Below, piece after piece: positions 11,270 to 21,608 of a stretch of 64,000 nt of DNA (positions are counted from its first letter, which is position 1; each line of letters starts with the position of its first letter). The translations under genes were made by a program, and so were the position numbers. The stretch covers positions 130,718,694 through 130,782,693 of the forward strand of contig OY992537.1 of NCBI GenBank assembly GCA_963921195.1. Reading direction: 5' to 3'. The DNA comes from Pegoplata infirma. Lineage: Eukaryota; Arthropoda; Insecta; Diptera; Anthomyiidae. The notes below the pieces were generated by a model, which did not search any database, was not told where the DNA came from, and saw only the letters and a program-made list of their open reading frames with translations.

Positions 11270-11610
11270 TGAAATTACCAATCCCGTGACTGGTAAAAAC
11301 AGGACATATCAAAATTTTACAAGACCGGAAAAAATGTCAACATTTCCGAAGTCTCAGACACAGTTTTGTTTGCGGTTTGGAATAACGAATTTCATTAAAT
11401 ATAAAATGCTTTTACAATTTTTTTTTTTAATTTTCCAAAAAAAAAATTCTAATCCAGAAGGTGTCAAGGACCGGTCTCTTTTCCTGCAGGGTGGTAACAA
11501 CCTCACGCCAGAGTTGCCCTTCATCGGAAATTTCCGAATTATTATTTTTGCCAGCTGTACGAATTTTAGAGGCATGTCACAGACTCAATTCTATTCAGAA
11601 GTAGAATAAG
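11270..11610. repeat. Dispersed repeat related to 34060-34186 plus 38151-38200
   Basis: Shared pieces include CTCAGACACAGTTTT versus CCCAGACACATTTTT, and AATTTCATTAA. In the second location the repeat is split by the element at 34190-38147. The 107-codon plus-strand frame here has no recognisable domain and is treated as repeat sequence. Confidence 0.4.
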
Positions 11611-11698
11611 TGGTTTACTCGTAAAACGGAAATCGAATATTTTTTTCGGAATGAAACCACTTTTATGCAATTCAATTTCACTTTGATTTTTGAAAGTG

Positions 11699-12232
11699 CC
11701 CAGTCAGAAATTGCCAACCGTACCAAAAATTTTATGTTGGTACAATGTCGGGCTAGCCAAAAATACAACATTGTATAGTGTAAAACAGTTTTACTAAAAA
11801 TATTGTGTTGTCACAACTTTGTGTTTACATAAAACACTACACTATAGATTATAATTTAAAAGTTTAAGATTTTTATTTTTTTTTAAAGTTTTTGATTTAC
11901 AAAGACTTCAATTCTTTAATCTAAGTGGACACTTAAGTATACTTAAGCAACTATAGTTGCTTTTTCAATCAATTTGTACAAAATGGTAGCTAAAAAGCAC
12001 TACATCGCGATTTTCAATACATTTCTAAGCAAAAGGTAAATCTAAGGTTGTAATTTTGTAAAATCAATGTTAACCCAACGTCAAAACAAAAGTCGAGCGA
12101 TCGTTGGCCACTGTTATCATTTCAACCTCGGAATGACGTCGTAGACTTAGAAACGGGTATGATTCGCCAACGTTGGTACCGTCGCCGCCAACTTCATTCC
12201 AACGTTGGCCCGTTTGTATTTTTCTGCCTGGG
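11699..12232. mobile_element. CMC/EnSpm-like non-autonomous element, 534 bp
   Basis: Left end CCCAGTCAGAAATTGCCAAC, right end TTTTTCTGCCTGGG, 2-bp duplication TG (11697-11698 and 12233-12234). Internal sequence contains AACGTTGGC motifs like those in the ORF-bearing copy at 27633-29187. Confidence 0.75.
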
Positions 12233-12254
12233 TGGTTTCATTCCGAAGAGAATA

Positions 12255-13090
12255 ATATTCGTTTTGCGTTCGGGTAATGGTATTTCATTCCTCTTTATTT
12301 AAAACTTTAAAAATCGGTAACACGAAAATCTTAGCTGATTCTGTTTTCGAGTTTTCGGATATTTCACTGGGAGGATTCGACAACAAAAACCTCCCAGTGA
12401 AATATCCAACTGAGTCTTATAGATTTTGGTCTCCTGATTCCAAATCTGCCACCAAAATTACACTGTACGTGAAATTGACACACCAAAACGCCGAGGCATG
12501 TAAACTTAATTTTGGATCGTATAACACTGTGGTATTCACTGTGGATATTTAATTTTTAAGTTTGAGAATTTCAAGCGATTTTTTATTGTTTTTTAAGAAA
12601 CGATTTTATTTTACTTGCCTAAATTGATCGTCCACCATTGTTGGAGTAAAGTTTTTACTAAGAAACACTAAATAAAGTAATTTTAAAAGAGATTTTGAAG
12701 GATATTCCTAGGAAAATTTAATAAAAACTCGAGCCGTTCTGCGATTTTAGAAATATCTTTCCGTTAAAACCTTAGTCACACCCCTCTATAAGCAAGTTTA
12801 GGTTTTATAAATATGTTGACAAAATTGGGTAATGCTATTTCATTCCTCTTTATTTAGAACTTTAAAAAAATGTTAACACGAAATCCTAACTGATCCTGTT
12901 TTTGAGTTATTGCTAAATAATAACACTGTTCGACAACAAAAACCTCCCAGTGAAATAGCCAACCGAGTCTTTTAGATTTTGCTCTCCTGATTCCAAATCT
13001 GTCACCCAAATTTTTCTAGCATGTACCGTTTTTGCGATATTCGCTGTTAAAAAGTTAAAAACTATTAACTTAGCACTTTTGGGGGTCCAC
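12255..13090. repeat. Two partial copies of the foldback family
   Basis: Both pieces (about 12255-12560 and 12780-13090) contain CATTCCTCTTTATTTA, AACACGAAA, GACAACAAAAACCTCCCAGT and CTCCTGATTCCAAATCTG. Each resembles one arm of the element at 661-1475. The 91-codon frame at 12277-12552 follows the repeat and is not a gene. Confidence 0.55.
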
Positions 13091-14445
13091 TGTTACATAT
13101 TTTTTAATTTTATTTTGCCAACTGGGATTGTTCCAAGGTCCACAGTCTGTACCATAGAAAAAAATAGAAATGAAACAGAGTCGTATTTCGCTTGAATAAG
13201 TATTAGTGACAGCACATTATGTAACTTATGACGTTTAATAAAAACAATGCAACATAAAGGAGAACAACAACAAAGCAAACAACAAAAGAGAAAAAAAAGT
13301 TTTAAACTATCAATAGTGCGTATTATCTTTAAAAAAACGTTGAATAAAGCAAAATAAATAATAAATTTAATTAAATGAAAGACAAATTCCATTTTTTATA
13401 AACAAAGAATCTAATTTGATATTAAATACGTGTGCGATGAGGAAGAACAAGCATTTTGCCACCATATTGGAAAATACATCAAATACAACACTGCATACCT
13501 TCTAATCTTTTCTATGGTCTGTACACTTCTAAATATAAAATTTATAATAAAATGAAACTTTTGTAAAATGAGAAACAAAAAAGTCTCTTTTATAGAACGC
13601 TTTTTGGGCTTGTTTGTGTACCCACGGTATCGTTGTTGAACATTATTTTTTAATTTTTCTTAAAACTTTGTTACTTACTCTGTAGGAGAGAGAGATATAA
13701 GAAAGTTTCTTTACTATATTTTCAACTTTGTCCATATCTGTATAACATGGGATAGTTTGGAACAACAAACTGGTTAGTAAACATTTACATTTCTTTTAAA
13801 TCACATTTAAGTAAAAAAAAAATAAAATCATCATATATCATTCACAAAATTCTAAAAAAAAGTAGACTTTAATTTATGTTAAACTGACAGTGAGTACCAA
13901 AACTATATTTTTTTGTTTGTTTTAAAACACTATGTGTCGCTTTCACAAAGAAAAACGACGAATAGTAAGTACGTTTCATATTTGTTTTATTTATTCCAAA
14001 CTTTTTAATTATACTTCTACTACTTCTATTACCAAAAAAATTAAATTTAAAACAAACTGCCTTTTTTATATTCATTGTAATGCGAAGCAAATTATTAAGT
14101 TAAAAAAAAAAATTATACACTTCACTTCTATTGAATTACAAAAAAAATAATATTTACATTAATTGATTTACAATTATTATTATAAAATTAATATTATAAT
14201 TATTGTTATTTTTATTTATTTATTTTAAAATTTAAGTACCAAAAAAAAAAATCCTAATAACATTTAGATAATTTATAATTTTTTTTGTGTATAACTTAAT
14301 TTATATTAGACCTCAAATTGTGTGGGTCCCTTTTTGATGAGATTTGATTATGATTTGTGCTAATGATATCATTTCTTCTGTTTCTTTCGTTTCTTCGTTT
14401 TTATTTTGTCGGTTTTGCTGCTGCTGTTGCCGTTAATAACAATAG
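13091..14445. other. No gene seen; AT-rich presumed intron
   Basis: A pair of similar motifs, tctgtaccatagaaaa (13146) and its near-complement ttttctatggtctgtac (13508), suggests a small decayed inverted-repeat element. The rest is long A/T tracts. A pyrimidine-rich run at 14366-14440 leads into the splice acceptor at 14445. Confidence 0.4.
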
Positions 14446-14590
14446 ATGCAATTACCCAATGGTCAAATGCAATTTATACAACCAATGATGCGTCCAATGA
14501 TGGCATCACCACATCACAATCAACATCATCATGCTTTTATTGGCGGTAATCTATTAAGAGCACCCGGTGGTATACCAGGAATGCCGGCTG
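14446..14590 (+). CDS. Host gene penultimate coding exon (Met/Pro/His-rich)
   Basis: The exon follows a pyrimidine-rich tract and acceptor (taataacaatag) and ends at a strong donor, CTG|GTAAGT. It encodes 48 codons plus one base, beginning MQLPNGQMQF and including a QHHH run, then PGGIPGMPAG across the splice. An in-frame TAG is immediately upstream, spanning the acceptor, so the exon starts here or the ATG is initiating. The next exon at 32777 continues in phase with a repeated PGGIPGM motif, which strongly supports the pairing. Low-complexity Met/Pro/Gly/Gln composition suggests a disordered C-terminal tail. I do not recognise the gene. Upstream exons are probably outside the window. Confidence 0.72.
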
Positions 14591-14754
14591 GTAAGTTATA
14601 AAGATTTTTAAATTATAAATTATTTTTGGGACCTAACATTTACATGAACAAAAAAAAAAAGAAAACAATGCTTCAATTCTCTGTTACCAAGTATGTTATA
14701 AATTAAATTGGACCTTAAAAATCGGCTAAAAATTATTTACGAGCCAACACAAAA

Positions 14755-14978
14755 CAGGTTATGACGAGGAGAAAATAGGGAGTAGTGTTTATGTACATTT
14801 AGTTTAAATTTCTACAGATCGTAGCTAACAGGGAAGACTTCTACGGGAAGTGAATTCCACGCTAGTTCTATTAATTGTGAGAAACGAATTTTCTCTGTAA
14901 TGCGTTGTGCAATACATTAGACTGTTGACAACAAACGGATGTGCTCTACTGGATTGACGAGTATTGCGAACATACACC
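14755..14978 (-). pseudogene. Jockey-like reverse transcriptase C-terminal remnant
   Basis: The minus strand encodes a short stretch typical of the C-terminal end of insect non-LTR ORF2 proteins: AWNSLPVEVFPVSYDL followed, after one stop, by KFKLNVHKHYSLFSP. Upstream the frame is broken by a shift. Its junction with the CR1-like element's AAATCT tail (~14979) suggests that the CR1-like element landed beside or in it. Confidence 0.5.
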
Positions 14979-15301
14979 CTAGATTTATTTTTTAGATTTA
15001 GATTTAGATTTATTTAGTTTTTTCATTATTAGAACAATAAGAATAAATTCTTTTATAGTTCAACTGGTATTACATAAAGATTGACATAATTAATTAGTAC
15101 AATAAATAAATAAAAAAAAACAGTAAAATAGCAATAATAATAAAACAATAATTAAAATATAAAATGATTGCAATAACAATATATTAAGTCAAGACAAAAT
15201 AAGGTAAAGAAGCTATAGTTTATAATATGCAAATATATACTATATATTTTTTATTTATTTTTTTTTAACATAATAGTTTATTTATCAAAACAATTATAAG
15301 T

Positions 15302-17233
15302 TTATGCATTTCTATTTGTATTTGTCAGATGATTAAAGAGTTCATTTTTAAACAAATTTTTTGATGAAATGAATTTAGTATCGTTGGGCAAATCATTCCA
15401 GAGTTTTATGGCGTTAATGAAAAAAAGTCTAGTAGTGTTTAAAAAATTATGTCTGGGCACAATTAGAGTCATGTTTCTTGTTGATTGACCAAAGGTAATT
15501 TTCTCATAAAGGTAGGGTGGGGTTTTTTGGTATATAAGTCTATGTAAGAATAGCAAATTTCTCATGTCAAGGTAATTAACAATGTCACAGCCAAGAATCA
15601 TAGTTCTCCACGTAGTCATACTACTAAAACTGCGCAGACCATAGACATAGCGAGTTGCGTTATTAAAAGAGACCTCCAATTTATGAAGGGAGTGTGAATC
15701 AAGTTTACTGTAGACCTCCGCAGAGTAGGTTATCAGTGGAAGAATCAGTTGGACAACAAGACGCCTTTTTAACTCAATCGGTGTAAAGTTTGACGACATT
15801 CGTAGATTACGTAATGTCAGGTAGACTTTACGAATCACATTATTGATATGGTCACCACAGGATAACGAGGAGTTTATATAAAAGCCTAAATATTTAGCTT
15901 TCTTAACATAGTTAAGAGAAGTATTCCCCAGGCTTATAGTAGGAAAATGTATAAAATCATATTCATACTTACTAATAGGCAAAACTAAAGATTTACAGGG
16001 ATTCAGTGTCAGATTATTTACCTCAGCCCATCTGCTAATCGATCTTAAGTCCTCGTTTAGTCTATAGCACGTATCTTCTAAAAGACCAATCCGATTTGAT
16101 ATATACAGTTGAATGTCATCTGCGTATGCATGCATCTTAACATAATTACATACACTGAACACATCATTTACAAAAATACTAAATAAAAGAGGACCAAGTA
16201 CAGAACCTTGCGGAACACCAGAAGTTACTTCTTTAAGATAAGACTCTCTTCCATCAACTATGACCTTCTGAAGACGTTCAGATAAGTAATCCCTAACAAG
16301 ACCAACAGATGCTAGTTCAAACCCAAACAAATATCTTAGTTTCCAACACAGTATTGAGTGATCCACCTTATCAAAGGCTTTTGAAAAATCCAATAAGCAC
16401 ATTAATGACAAGTTTCCCATGTCATACTCTGGTCTAATGTCATCGAGCACCTTCAACGCTGCAGTTGAGCAGCTGTGACCCAATCGAAACCCTGATTGTA
16501 GCGGAGATAGTAAATTATTCTCACTAAGATAATCCGTTATTTGACGGGACATCAAACACTCAAATACTTTTGATAAAACAGAAAGAATACTAATCGGCCT
16601 AAAATCTTCAGGGACAGACGCATTAGTTATTTTGGCTATCGGTGTAATCCTCCCAACTTTCCATAGTTTCGGAAAGGTAGATGTAGTAATACAATGATTA
16701 AAAATATGTGTAAGAGGACCAATTAAATATGGCAATACTATTTTCAAAAATTTTATACAGACACCAACCTCACCTACAGCATTTGATCGAATATTCATCA
16801 CAGCCAAAGATACATCAACTTCAGAAACTGCGCAAAACTGAAAGGTACTACGACAGACAGCCGAAGGCTGGAGGCTAGGTAAATCTGAGTTTGCCATCCC
16901 TTCTCCACAAAAAAATTCGATTAGCGCGTTAGGATCTAAACAGCAGTTAGATACTTGACGAGAATGAACACCTAAACTCCTAATATTCTGCCCAGAAGTC
17001 AGGGACGTATTCAATTTCCGAGCAAAGTACGTTTTCTTGGCTTCTCGGGTTACTAGACTGGCACGATTTCTAGCTCTTGTATACAGGATCCGATTAAAAG
17101 TAGTACGGCGCTTTTTCCATACATTATAACACCGATTACGTTCCTGAATTGATTGCCTTACATGAGAAGTATACCATGGACATGAGCTGTTCCTAATTTG
17201 AAAGCTACGCACGGGAACATTCCGATTATAAAC
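15302..17233 (-). pseudogene. Non-LTR ORF2, reverse transcriptase part
   Basis: About 640 codons are open on the minus strand from the copia target site to a stop at 15302. Reverse transcriptase blocks are clear. Numbering from 17212, these are LLDFSKAFDKVDH (~273-285), SGVPQGSVLGPLL (~331-343) and the catalytic YADD (~363-366). The C-terminal region has the usual RTE/CR1-type sequence (PRHNFLNTTR, NAIKLWNDLP). HAYADDIQLY points to the CR1/L2 side rather than LOA/I. The frame is undamaged, but the element lacks its N-terminal half and is cut by copia, so it cannot be autonomous. The frame stays in phase with the endonuclease fragment on the other side of the insertion. Confidence 0.82.
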
Positions 17234-17420
17234 TCTTGTAATTGGAAATAAATGACCAAATATTTTAATAAAAAAGATTGAATTTATTTAAATAAACAAG
17301 AAAAATATTGATGTAAAAATCACAACGGTAGACAAAGGAATGAAAATTTTCCAAAAATATTTTCACAAAATATCAAACTAAAAAACAAAAGTTTCTATGA
17401 TTGAAAACCATATTTCAATA
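17234..17420 (-). repeat. Copia 3' LTR
   Basis: 187 bp, identical to 21422-21608. In element orientation it begins TATTGAAATATGG directly after the polypurine tract and ends CCAATTACAAGA next to the TAAAC duplication. AT-rich, with AAATAAATTCAATC (17270-17290) as a possible polyadenylation region. Confidence 0.92.
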
Positions 17421-17430
17421 CCCCTTCTCA
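17421..17430 (-). other. Copia polypurine tract
   Basis: Minus-strand TGAGAAGGGG directly precedes the 3' LTR. Its first three bases are the gag-pol stop codon TGA. Confidence 0.8.
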
Positions 17431-20400
17431 ATCATATAAACCAATACGGGTACAAAGATTCAAAAACGTCTTAGCATCCAATGATTTTGTACATATATCT
17501 GCCAGTTGATTTGCAGTTCCAATCGGTTCAATTTTGACCACACCTTTTTCGACATTATCTCTGATGAAATGGTGTTTTATATCTATGTGCTTTGAACGCT
17601 TTGACTCTACATTTGTTGCCATACATACGCAACCACGATTATCCTCATAGATAGTTATAGCTTCATTCGTTAGCACATGTAGATCCTGAAGTAAGCCTCT
17701 TAACCATACAGCTTCAGAAACAGCAGAACTTAAAGCAACGTACTCGGCTTCACTTGATGATGTAGATACGGTTTGCTGCTTCTTACTTGACCACGAAACA
17801 GTACATCCATATACTTTAAAGATGTAACCACTTACAGATTTACGATCAATTATATCACTGGCCCAATCGGCATCAGCATATCCAACCAAGATGTTATCAT
17901 CCTTGGCATTGTAAACCAGTTTCTTCTTAACAGAACCTTTTAAGTACCTTAAAACTCTTTTTAAAGATTGCCAGTGTTCTTCGGATGGTTGTTGTTGAAA
18001 ACGTCCAAGGTAACCCACGTGATAACAGATGTCTGGTCTCACACACAGCATAATATACATGAGACTACCCAACAGTTCACGATACGGCTTGTCAATACTT
18101 TCTTTACCATTTGTTGTAAGTTGTAATCCTTTTTCCATAGGCGTTTTGACAGGATTACATTCAGCCATCGAAAATTTATCTAATACCTTTAGTATATTGG
18201 CTTCTTGCGACATCATTATACTATCATTGGTGATTTCAAATTTTATACCCAAGAAATGTTTTAAATTACCACAATCGGAAAGTTCAAACATTTTTGAAAG
18301 TTTTATCTTCAAATTTTCAATTTCTTTTAAATTTGGACCAGCTATTAGCAAATCATCAACGTACATAATTATGTATAAAATATCATTTGTTTTTCCAACT
18401 TGTGTGTACAAACAGTAGTCGTGTTTGGATCTTTCAAAACCAATACTCAATAAAAATTCATTCAACTTGTCATTCCAACACTTAGGCGCTTGTTTCAACC
18501 CATAGAGAGATTTAAGTAAACGACACGACATTCCTTCAGATGCAGCTACCCCTTCTGGCACTGCCATATAAATCTCTTCATGTAAGTCACCATGTAAAAA
18601 AGCGGTTTTAATATCTAATTGATGCAGATGATACCTTTTCTTCACAGCAATTGCAAGCACTACTCTTACTGTAGAAAGTTTAGCCACAGGAGCATATGTT
18701 TCTTGATAATCGATTCCAAATTTTTGTAGAAAGCCTTTTACAACTAATCTGGCTTTGTACCTCGTAGGCTTACCATTTTCATAATTTTTAAGTCGAAAGA
18801 CCCACTTAGATTTTAAAAGCTTCACATTCTTCGGAGGTTTTGTTAATACCCAGACTTTATTTGATTTCATCGACTGCAATTCTTCATCAATAGCTTGTAA
18901 CCATTTTTCTGCATCCGGTCTACGGGAAATTTCAGAAAATTTTTCTGGCTCTGTAGAACATTTAATAGATTCTGATGTAGCAACATTAGTAGTAAAATAA
19001 TCTAAAAATCTTAATGGCATCTTTCGTTCTCGTTGACTTCTTCTAGGCAGTGTATCTTCTTCATTTAGTTCTTCATCTGATGTTAATAAATTTTCACTAA
19101 CCTGACCAACAGCATTTTCATTAATTGCATTTACAGAGTCATCTCCAATAGCATTTTCAGATTCATCTACAACAGCATTTTCAAATTCATCTACAACAGC
19201 ATTTTCAGATACTTCAAGCTCATCTTCAGATATTGTAATTGGAGAAGCAGTATTAAGATTATCGTCTTCAACAGTAACGGACACATCAGTATTGCTAGAT
19301 TCTTCTTCCCCTTCTTGTTCGTTACTTCTTACCAAAATTATAGTTTGTTGATTTTCACCAGAAACTTCTTTATACGGATAGCAACTTTCATCAAACTTAA
19401 CATCTCTAGCTGTAATTATTTTTCTTGAATCCATGTCCCAAAGTTTGTATCCATTAGGAACATAGCCAATCATAACACAAGGTTTGCTTTTATCATCAAG
19501 TTTCTTTCTGTGTTGTTTTGGTATCCACGCATACGCTTTGCATCCAAAAACTCTAAGCATATTCAGATTTGGCTTCGCATTGAACCACATTTCAGATGGA
19601 GTACAATTACCATCTAAAGCTTTCGTTTGACTTCTATTGATCAAATACACACCAGTAAGTGCAGCTTCAATCCACATATTTTTCGGCATATTGGATTCCA
19701 ACAACATTGTACGAACCTTTTCTACTAACGTTCTGTTGAACCGTTCAGCGACTCCATTTTGTTGGGGAGAGTACGCTATTGTTTCTTCGAGCTGTATACC
19801 TTTTGATTTGTACCACTTCCACTGCTCCTTTGAGTTGTATTCTCGTCCCTGGTCAATCGTTAATTTTGAAATTGACAAACCAAACTTAGCAGTAGCCATC
19901 GCTTCATATTCAACAAATTTTTCAAATACACAGGACTTCTTATTTATACCATAAATTACAGCAAAATGTGTAAAATCGTCGATAAACGACACGAAATACC
20001 TTGTTCCATTCCAAGCAATAGGATCAATTGGACCACACACATCTGAATGGATTCGTTCTAGTGGTCGAGAAGCACGATCACGTGTACCATTGAAAGGATC
20101 TCGACAATGCTTCCCTTTCACACATACATCACAAAAATTAATTTTTTCAGGCTTTACATTTATACCATTGACCATACTTTTATTTACCATATCATTAAAT
20201 GATGACTGCCCAATATGGCCAAGACGTTTATGCCAAAGTTCGACTTCATCACGATTAGAAACGTTAGCCACACGTTGTTGTAAGTTAAAAGAAATTTCAT
20301 AAAGACTTCCACGCAAGTATCCCGTAGCTATTAATGCATCATCATGTAAAATTAAAGCTTTATCTTTAGTAAACTTCACTTCTATACCAGCAGCTGTCAT

Positions 20401-21417
20401 CTTTTTAACAGAAAGTAAATTATCCCTTAAATCGGGAACATACAGCACATCTTGTAATGTAACTTCGACATTCTTGTTACTAAAACCTTTGATTGTTCCT
20501 GAATGATTCGCAGTTATGTACTGATTATCTTTAGCAACCTTTATTTTAATTGGGTTTACAATTTTATTTAACAAACTAAAGCATGATTTTTCATTTACAA
20601 GATGATCACTCGAACCGGAATCTAATTTAAATGTAATGCTTGAGCTGTTACGAACGACATCTGCAGCATCAGCCATAAAACAAACACTTTTTGATTCATT
20701 TTTACCTTTTAAAGCACTTCGAGCATCACCATTACGACATTCATTGGCTTTATGACCAATCTTGTTGCATTTGTAACATTTTCCTTGAAACTTCTTTTTG
20801 AAATGTTTCTTACCAGCGAACGCAGTTTTTGTAGGACCAAATTCTTCTACATGGCGGCTTGAAATTTTGGTCTCTTCCAACAACAGACGTCCCTTTACCA
20901 AATCAAATGTTAACTCACCTTCTAAGTTTTGAAGAGCTGTTACAAGAGGATCAAATTTTTCCGGAAGTGACATAAACAAATGTGTAAGAATGTCACTTTC
21001 TTCCATAACAGCACCAGCAGTCTTAAGACTTCTTACCAAATTTTCAAATTTGATTAAATGTTCAGCAACAGAATCCCCATCATTTAATTTTATTTGCATC
21101 AATTGCTTTCTTACCAGAATTTGATTAACCATTGATTTCTTGGCAAAAATTCCCTTCAGACTATCCCACATTTCTTTTGCTGTTTTCTTCTCGCGAATGT
21201 AGCCCAAGCAATTGCTTCCAACAAATGCTACTAAACGCTCCTTTGCCTTGCTATCCTTCTTCAAAAATTCTTGTTTCTTCGCTTCATCCGTTGGAGCTAA
21301 GCCCGTTAAAACTTCTCCCAAATCCAACCTTTCCAGGTGAATTTGAACACGGAATTGCCATTCGTCATATCCGCAACCGTTAAATTGTGGAATTCCATTT
21401 ACTTCTTTATCGCCCAT
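17428..21417 (-). CDS. Copia-type Gag-Pol polyprotein, intact, 1329 aa
   Basis: Structural protein and enzymes of an LTR retrotransposon in one frame. The start is taken as the ATG at 21417 (MGDKEVNG), since the upstream open codons lie in the LTR. Domains in order: Gag helical region (~30-190); zinc knuckle CYKCNKIGHKANEC (~214-227); aspartic protease LDSGSSDH (D~266); integrase zinc-binding H396, H401, C429, C432; integrase core D459, D522, E558 with D-35-E spacing; an acidic linker (~700-790) with repeats of ENAVVDE type; reverse transcriptase (~830-1100) with YVDD at 1019-1022; RNase H with GYADADWA (~1179), SSSEAEY (~1220) and YEDN (~1257). All catalytic residues expected for copia are visible and no stop or frameshift is present. 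Stop TGA lies in the polypurine tract. Confidence 0.96.
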   Translation of the reverse strand: MGDKEVNGIPQFNGCGYDEWQFRVQIHLERLDLGEVLTGLAPTDEAKKQEFLKKDSKAKERLVAFVGSNCLGYIREKKTAKEMWDSLKGIFAKKSMVNQILVRKQLMQIKLNDGDSVAEHLIKFENLVRSLKTAGAVMEESDILTHLFMSLPEKFDPLVTALQNLEGELTFDLVKGRLLLEETKISSRHVEEFGPTKTAFAGKKHFKKKFQGKCYKCNKIGHKANECRNGDARSALKGKNESKSVCFMADAADVVRNSSSITFKLDSGSSDHLVNEKSCFSLLNKIVNPIKIKVAKDNQYITANHSGTIKGFSNKNVEVTLQDVLYVPDLRDNLLSVKKMTAAGIEVKFTKDKALILHDDALIATGYLRGSLYEISFNLQQRVANVSNRDEVELWHKRLGHIGQSSFNDMVNKSMVNGINVKPEKINFCDVCVKGKHCRDPFNGTRDRASRPLERIHSDVCGPIDPIAWNGTRYFVSFIDDFTHFAVIYGINKKSCVFEKFVEYEAMATAKFGLSISKLTIDQGREYNSKEQWKWYKSKGIQLEETIAYSPQQNGVAERFNRTLVEKVRTMLLESNMPKNMWIEAALTGVYLINRSQTKALDGNCTPSEMWFNAKPNLNMLRVFGCKAYAWIPKQHRKKLDDKSKPCVMIGYVPNGYKLWDMDSRKIITARDVKFDESCYPYKEVSGENQQTIILVRSNEQEGEEESSNTDVSVTVEDDNLNTASPITISEDELEVSENAVVDEFENAVVDESENAIGDDSVNAINENAVGQVSENLLTSDEELNEEDTLPRRSQRERKMPLRFLDYFTTNVATSESIKCSTEPEKFSEISRRPDAEKWLQAIDEELQSMKSNKVWVLTKPPKNVKLLKSKWVFRLKNYENGKPTRYKARLVVKGFLQKFGIDYQETYAPVAKLSTVRVVLAIAVKKRYHLHQLDIKTAFLHGDLHEEIYMAVPEGVAASEGMSCRLLKSLYGLKQAPKCWNDKLNEFLLSIGFERSKHDYCLYTQVGKTNDILYIIMYVDDLLIAGPNLKEIENLKIKLSKMFELSDCGNLKHFLGIKFEITNDSIMMSQEANILKVLDKFSMAECNPVKTPMEKGLQLTTNGKESIDKPYRELLGSLMYIMLCVRPDICYHVGYLGRFQQQPSEEHWQSLKRVLRYLKGSVKKKLVYNAKDDNILVGYADADWASDIIDRKSVSGYIFKVYGCTVSWSSKKQQTVSTSSSEAEYVALSSAVSEAVWLRGLLQDLHVLTNEAITIYEDNRGCVCMATNVESKRSKHIDIKHHFIRDNVEKGVVKIEPIGTANQLADICTKSLDAKTFLNLCTRIGLYD

Positions 21418-21421
21418 AACC
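21411..21421 (-). other. Copia primer-binding site, overlapping the gag-pol ATG
   Basis: Minus-strand GGTTATGGGCG abuts the 5' LTR. GGTTATGGG is complementary to the anticodon stem-loop of initiator tRNA-Met, the internal site known to prime Drosophila copia with a half-tRNA. The ATG inside the PBS (21417-21415) is also the inferred start codon. Confidence 0.8.
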
Positions 21422-21608
21422 TCTTGTAATTGGAAATAAATGACCAAATATTTTAATAAAAAAGATTGAATTTATTTAAATAAACAAGAAAAATATTGAT
21501 GTAAAAATCACAACGGTAGACAAAGGAATGAAAATTTTCCAAAAATATTTTCACAAAATATCAAACTAAAAAACAAAAGTTTCTATGATTGAAAACCATA
21601 TTTCAATA
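21422..21608 (-). repeat. Copia 5' LTR
   Basis: Same 187-bp sequence as the 3' LTR. It ends directly at the primer-binding site GGTTATGGGC. As the 5' LTR it should hold the promoter, but no core promoter element could be assigned with confidence. Confidence 0.92.

Larger units (their letters stand above)
17234..21608 (-). mobile_element. Complete copia-type LTR retrotransposon
   Basis: Two LTRs of 187 bp (17234-17420 and 21422-21608), identical as far as I can read, enclose a 4001-bp internal region that is almost wholly one gag-pol frame. The 5-bp duplication TAAAC (17229-17233 and 21609-21613) marks the insertion site in the CR1-like ORF2. Identical LTRs, an intact frame and an intact duplication argue for a recent insertion. 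Domain order protease-integrase-RT-RNase H places it in Ty1/copia (Pseudoviridae). Confidence 0.95.

Noticed and set aside
18029..21383. Several plus-strand frames of 70-130 codons
   Set aside because: Shadows of the intact copia gag-pol frame on the minus strand.
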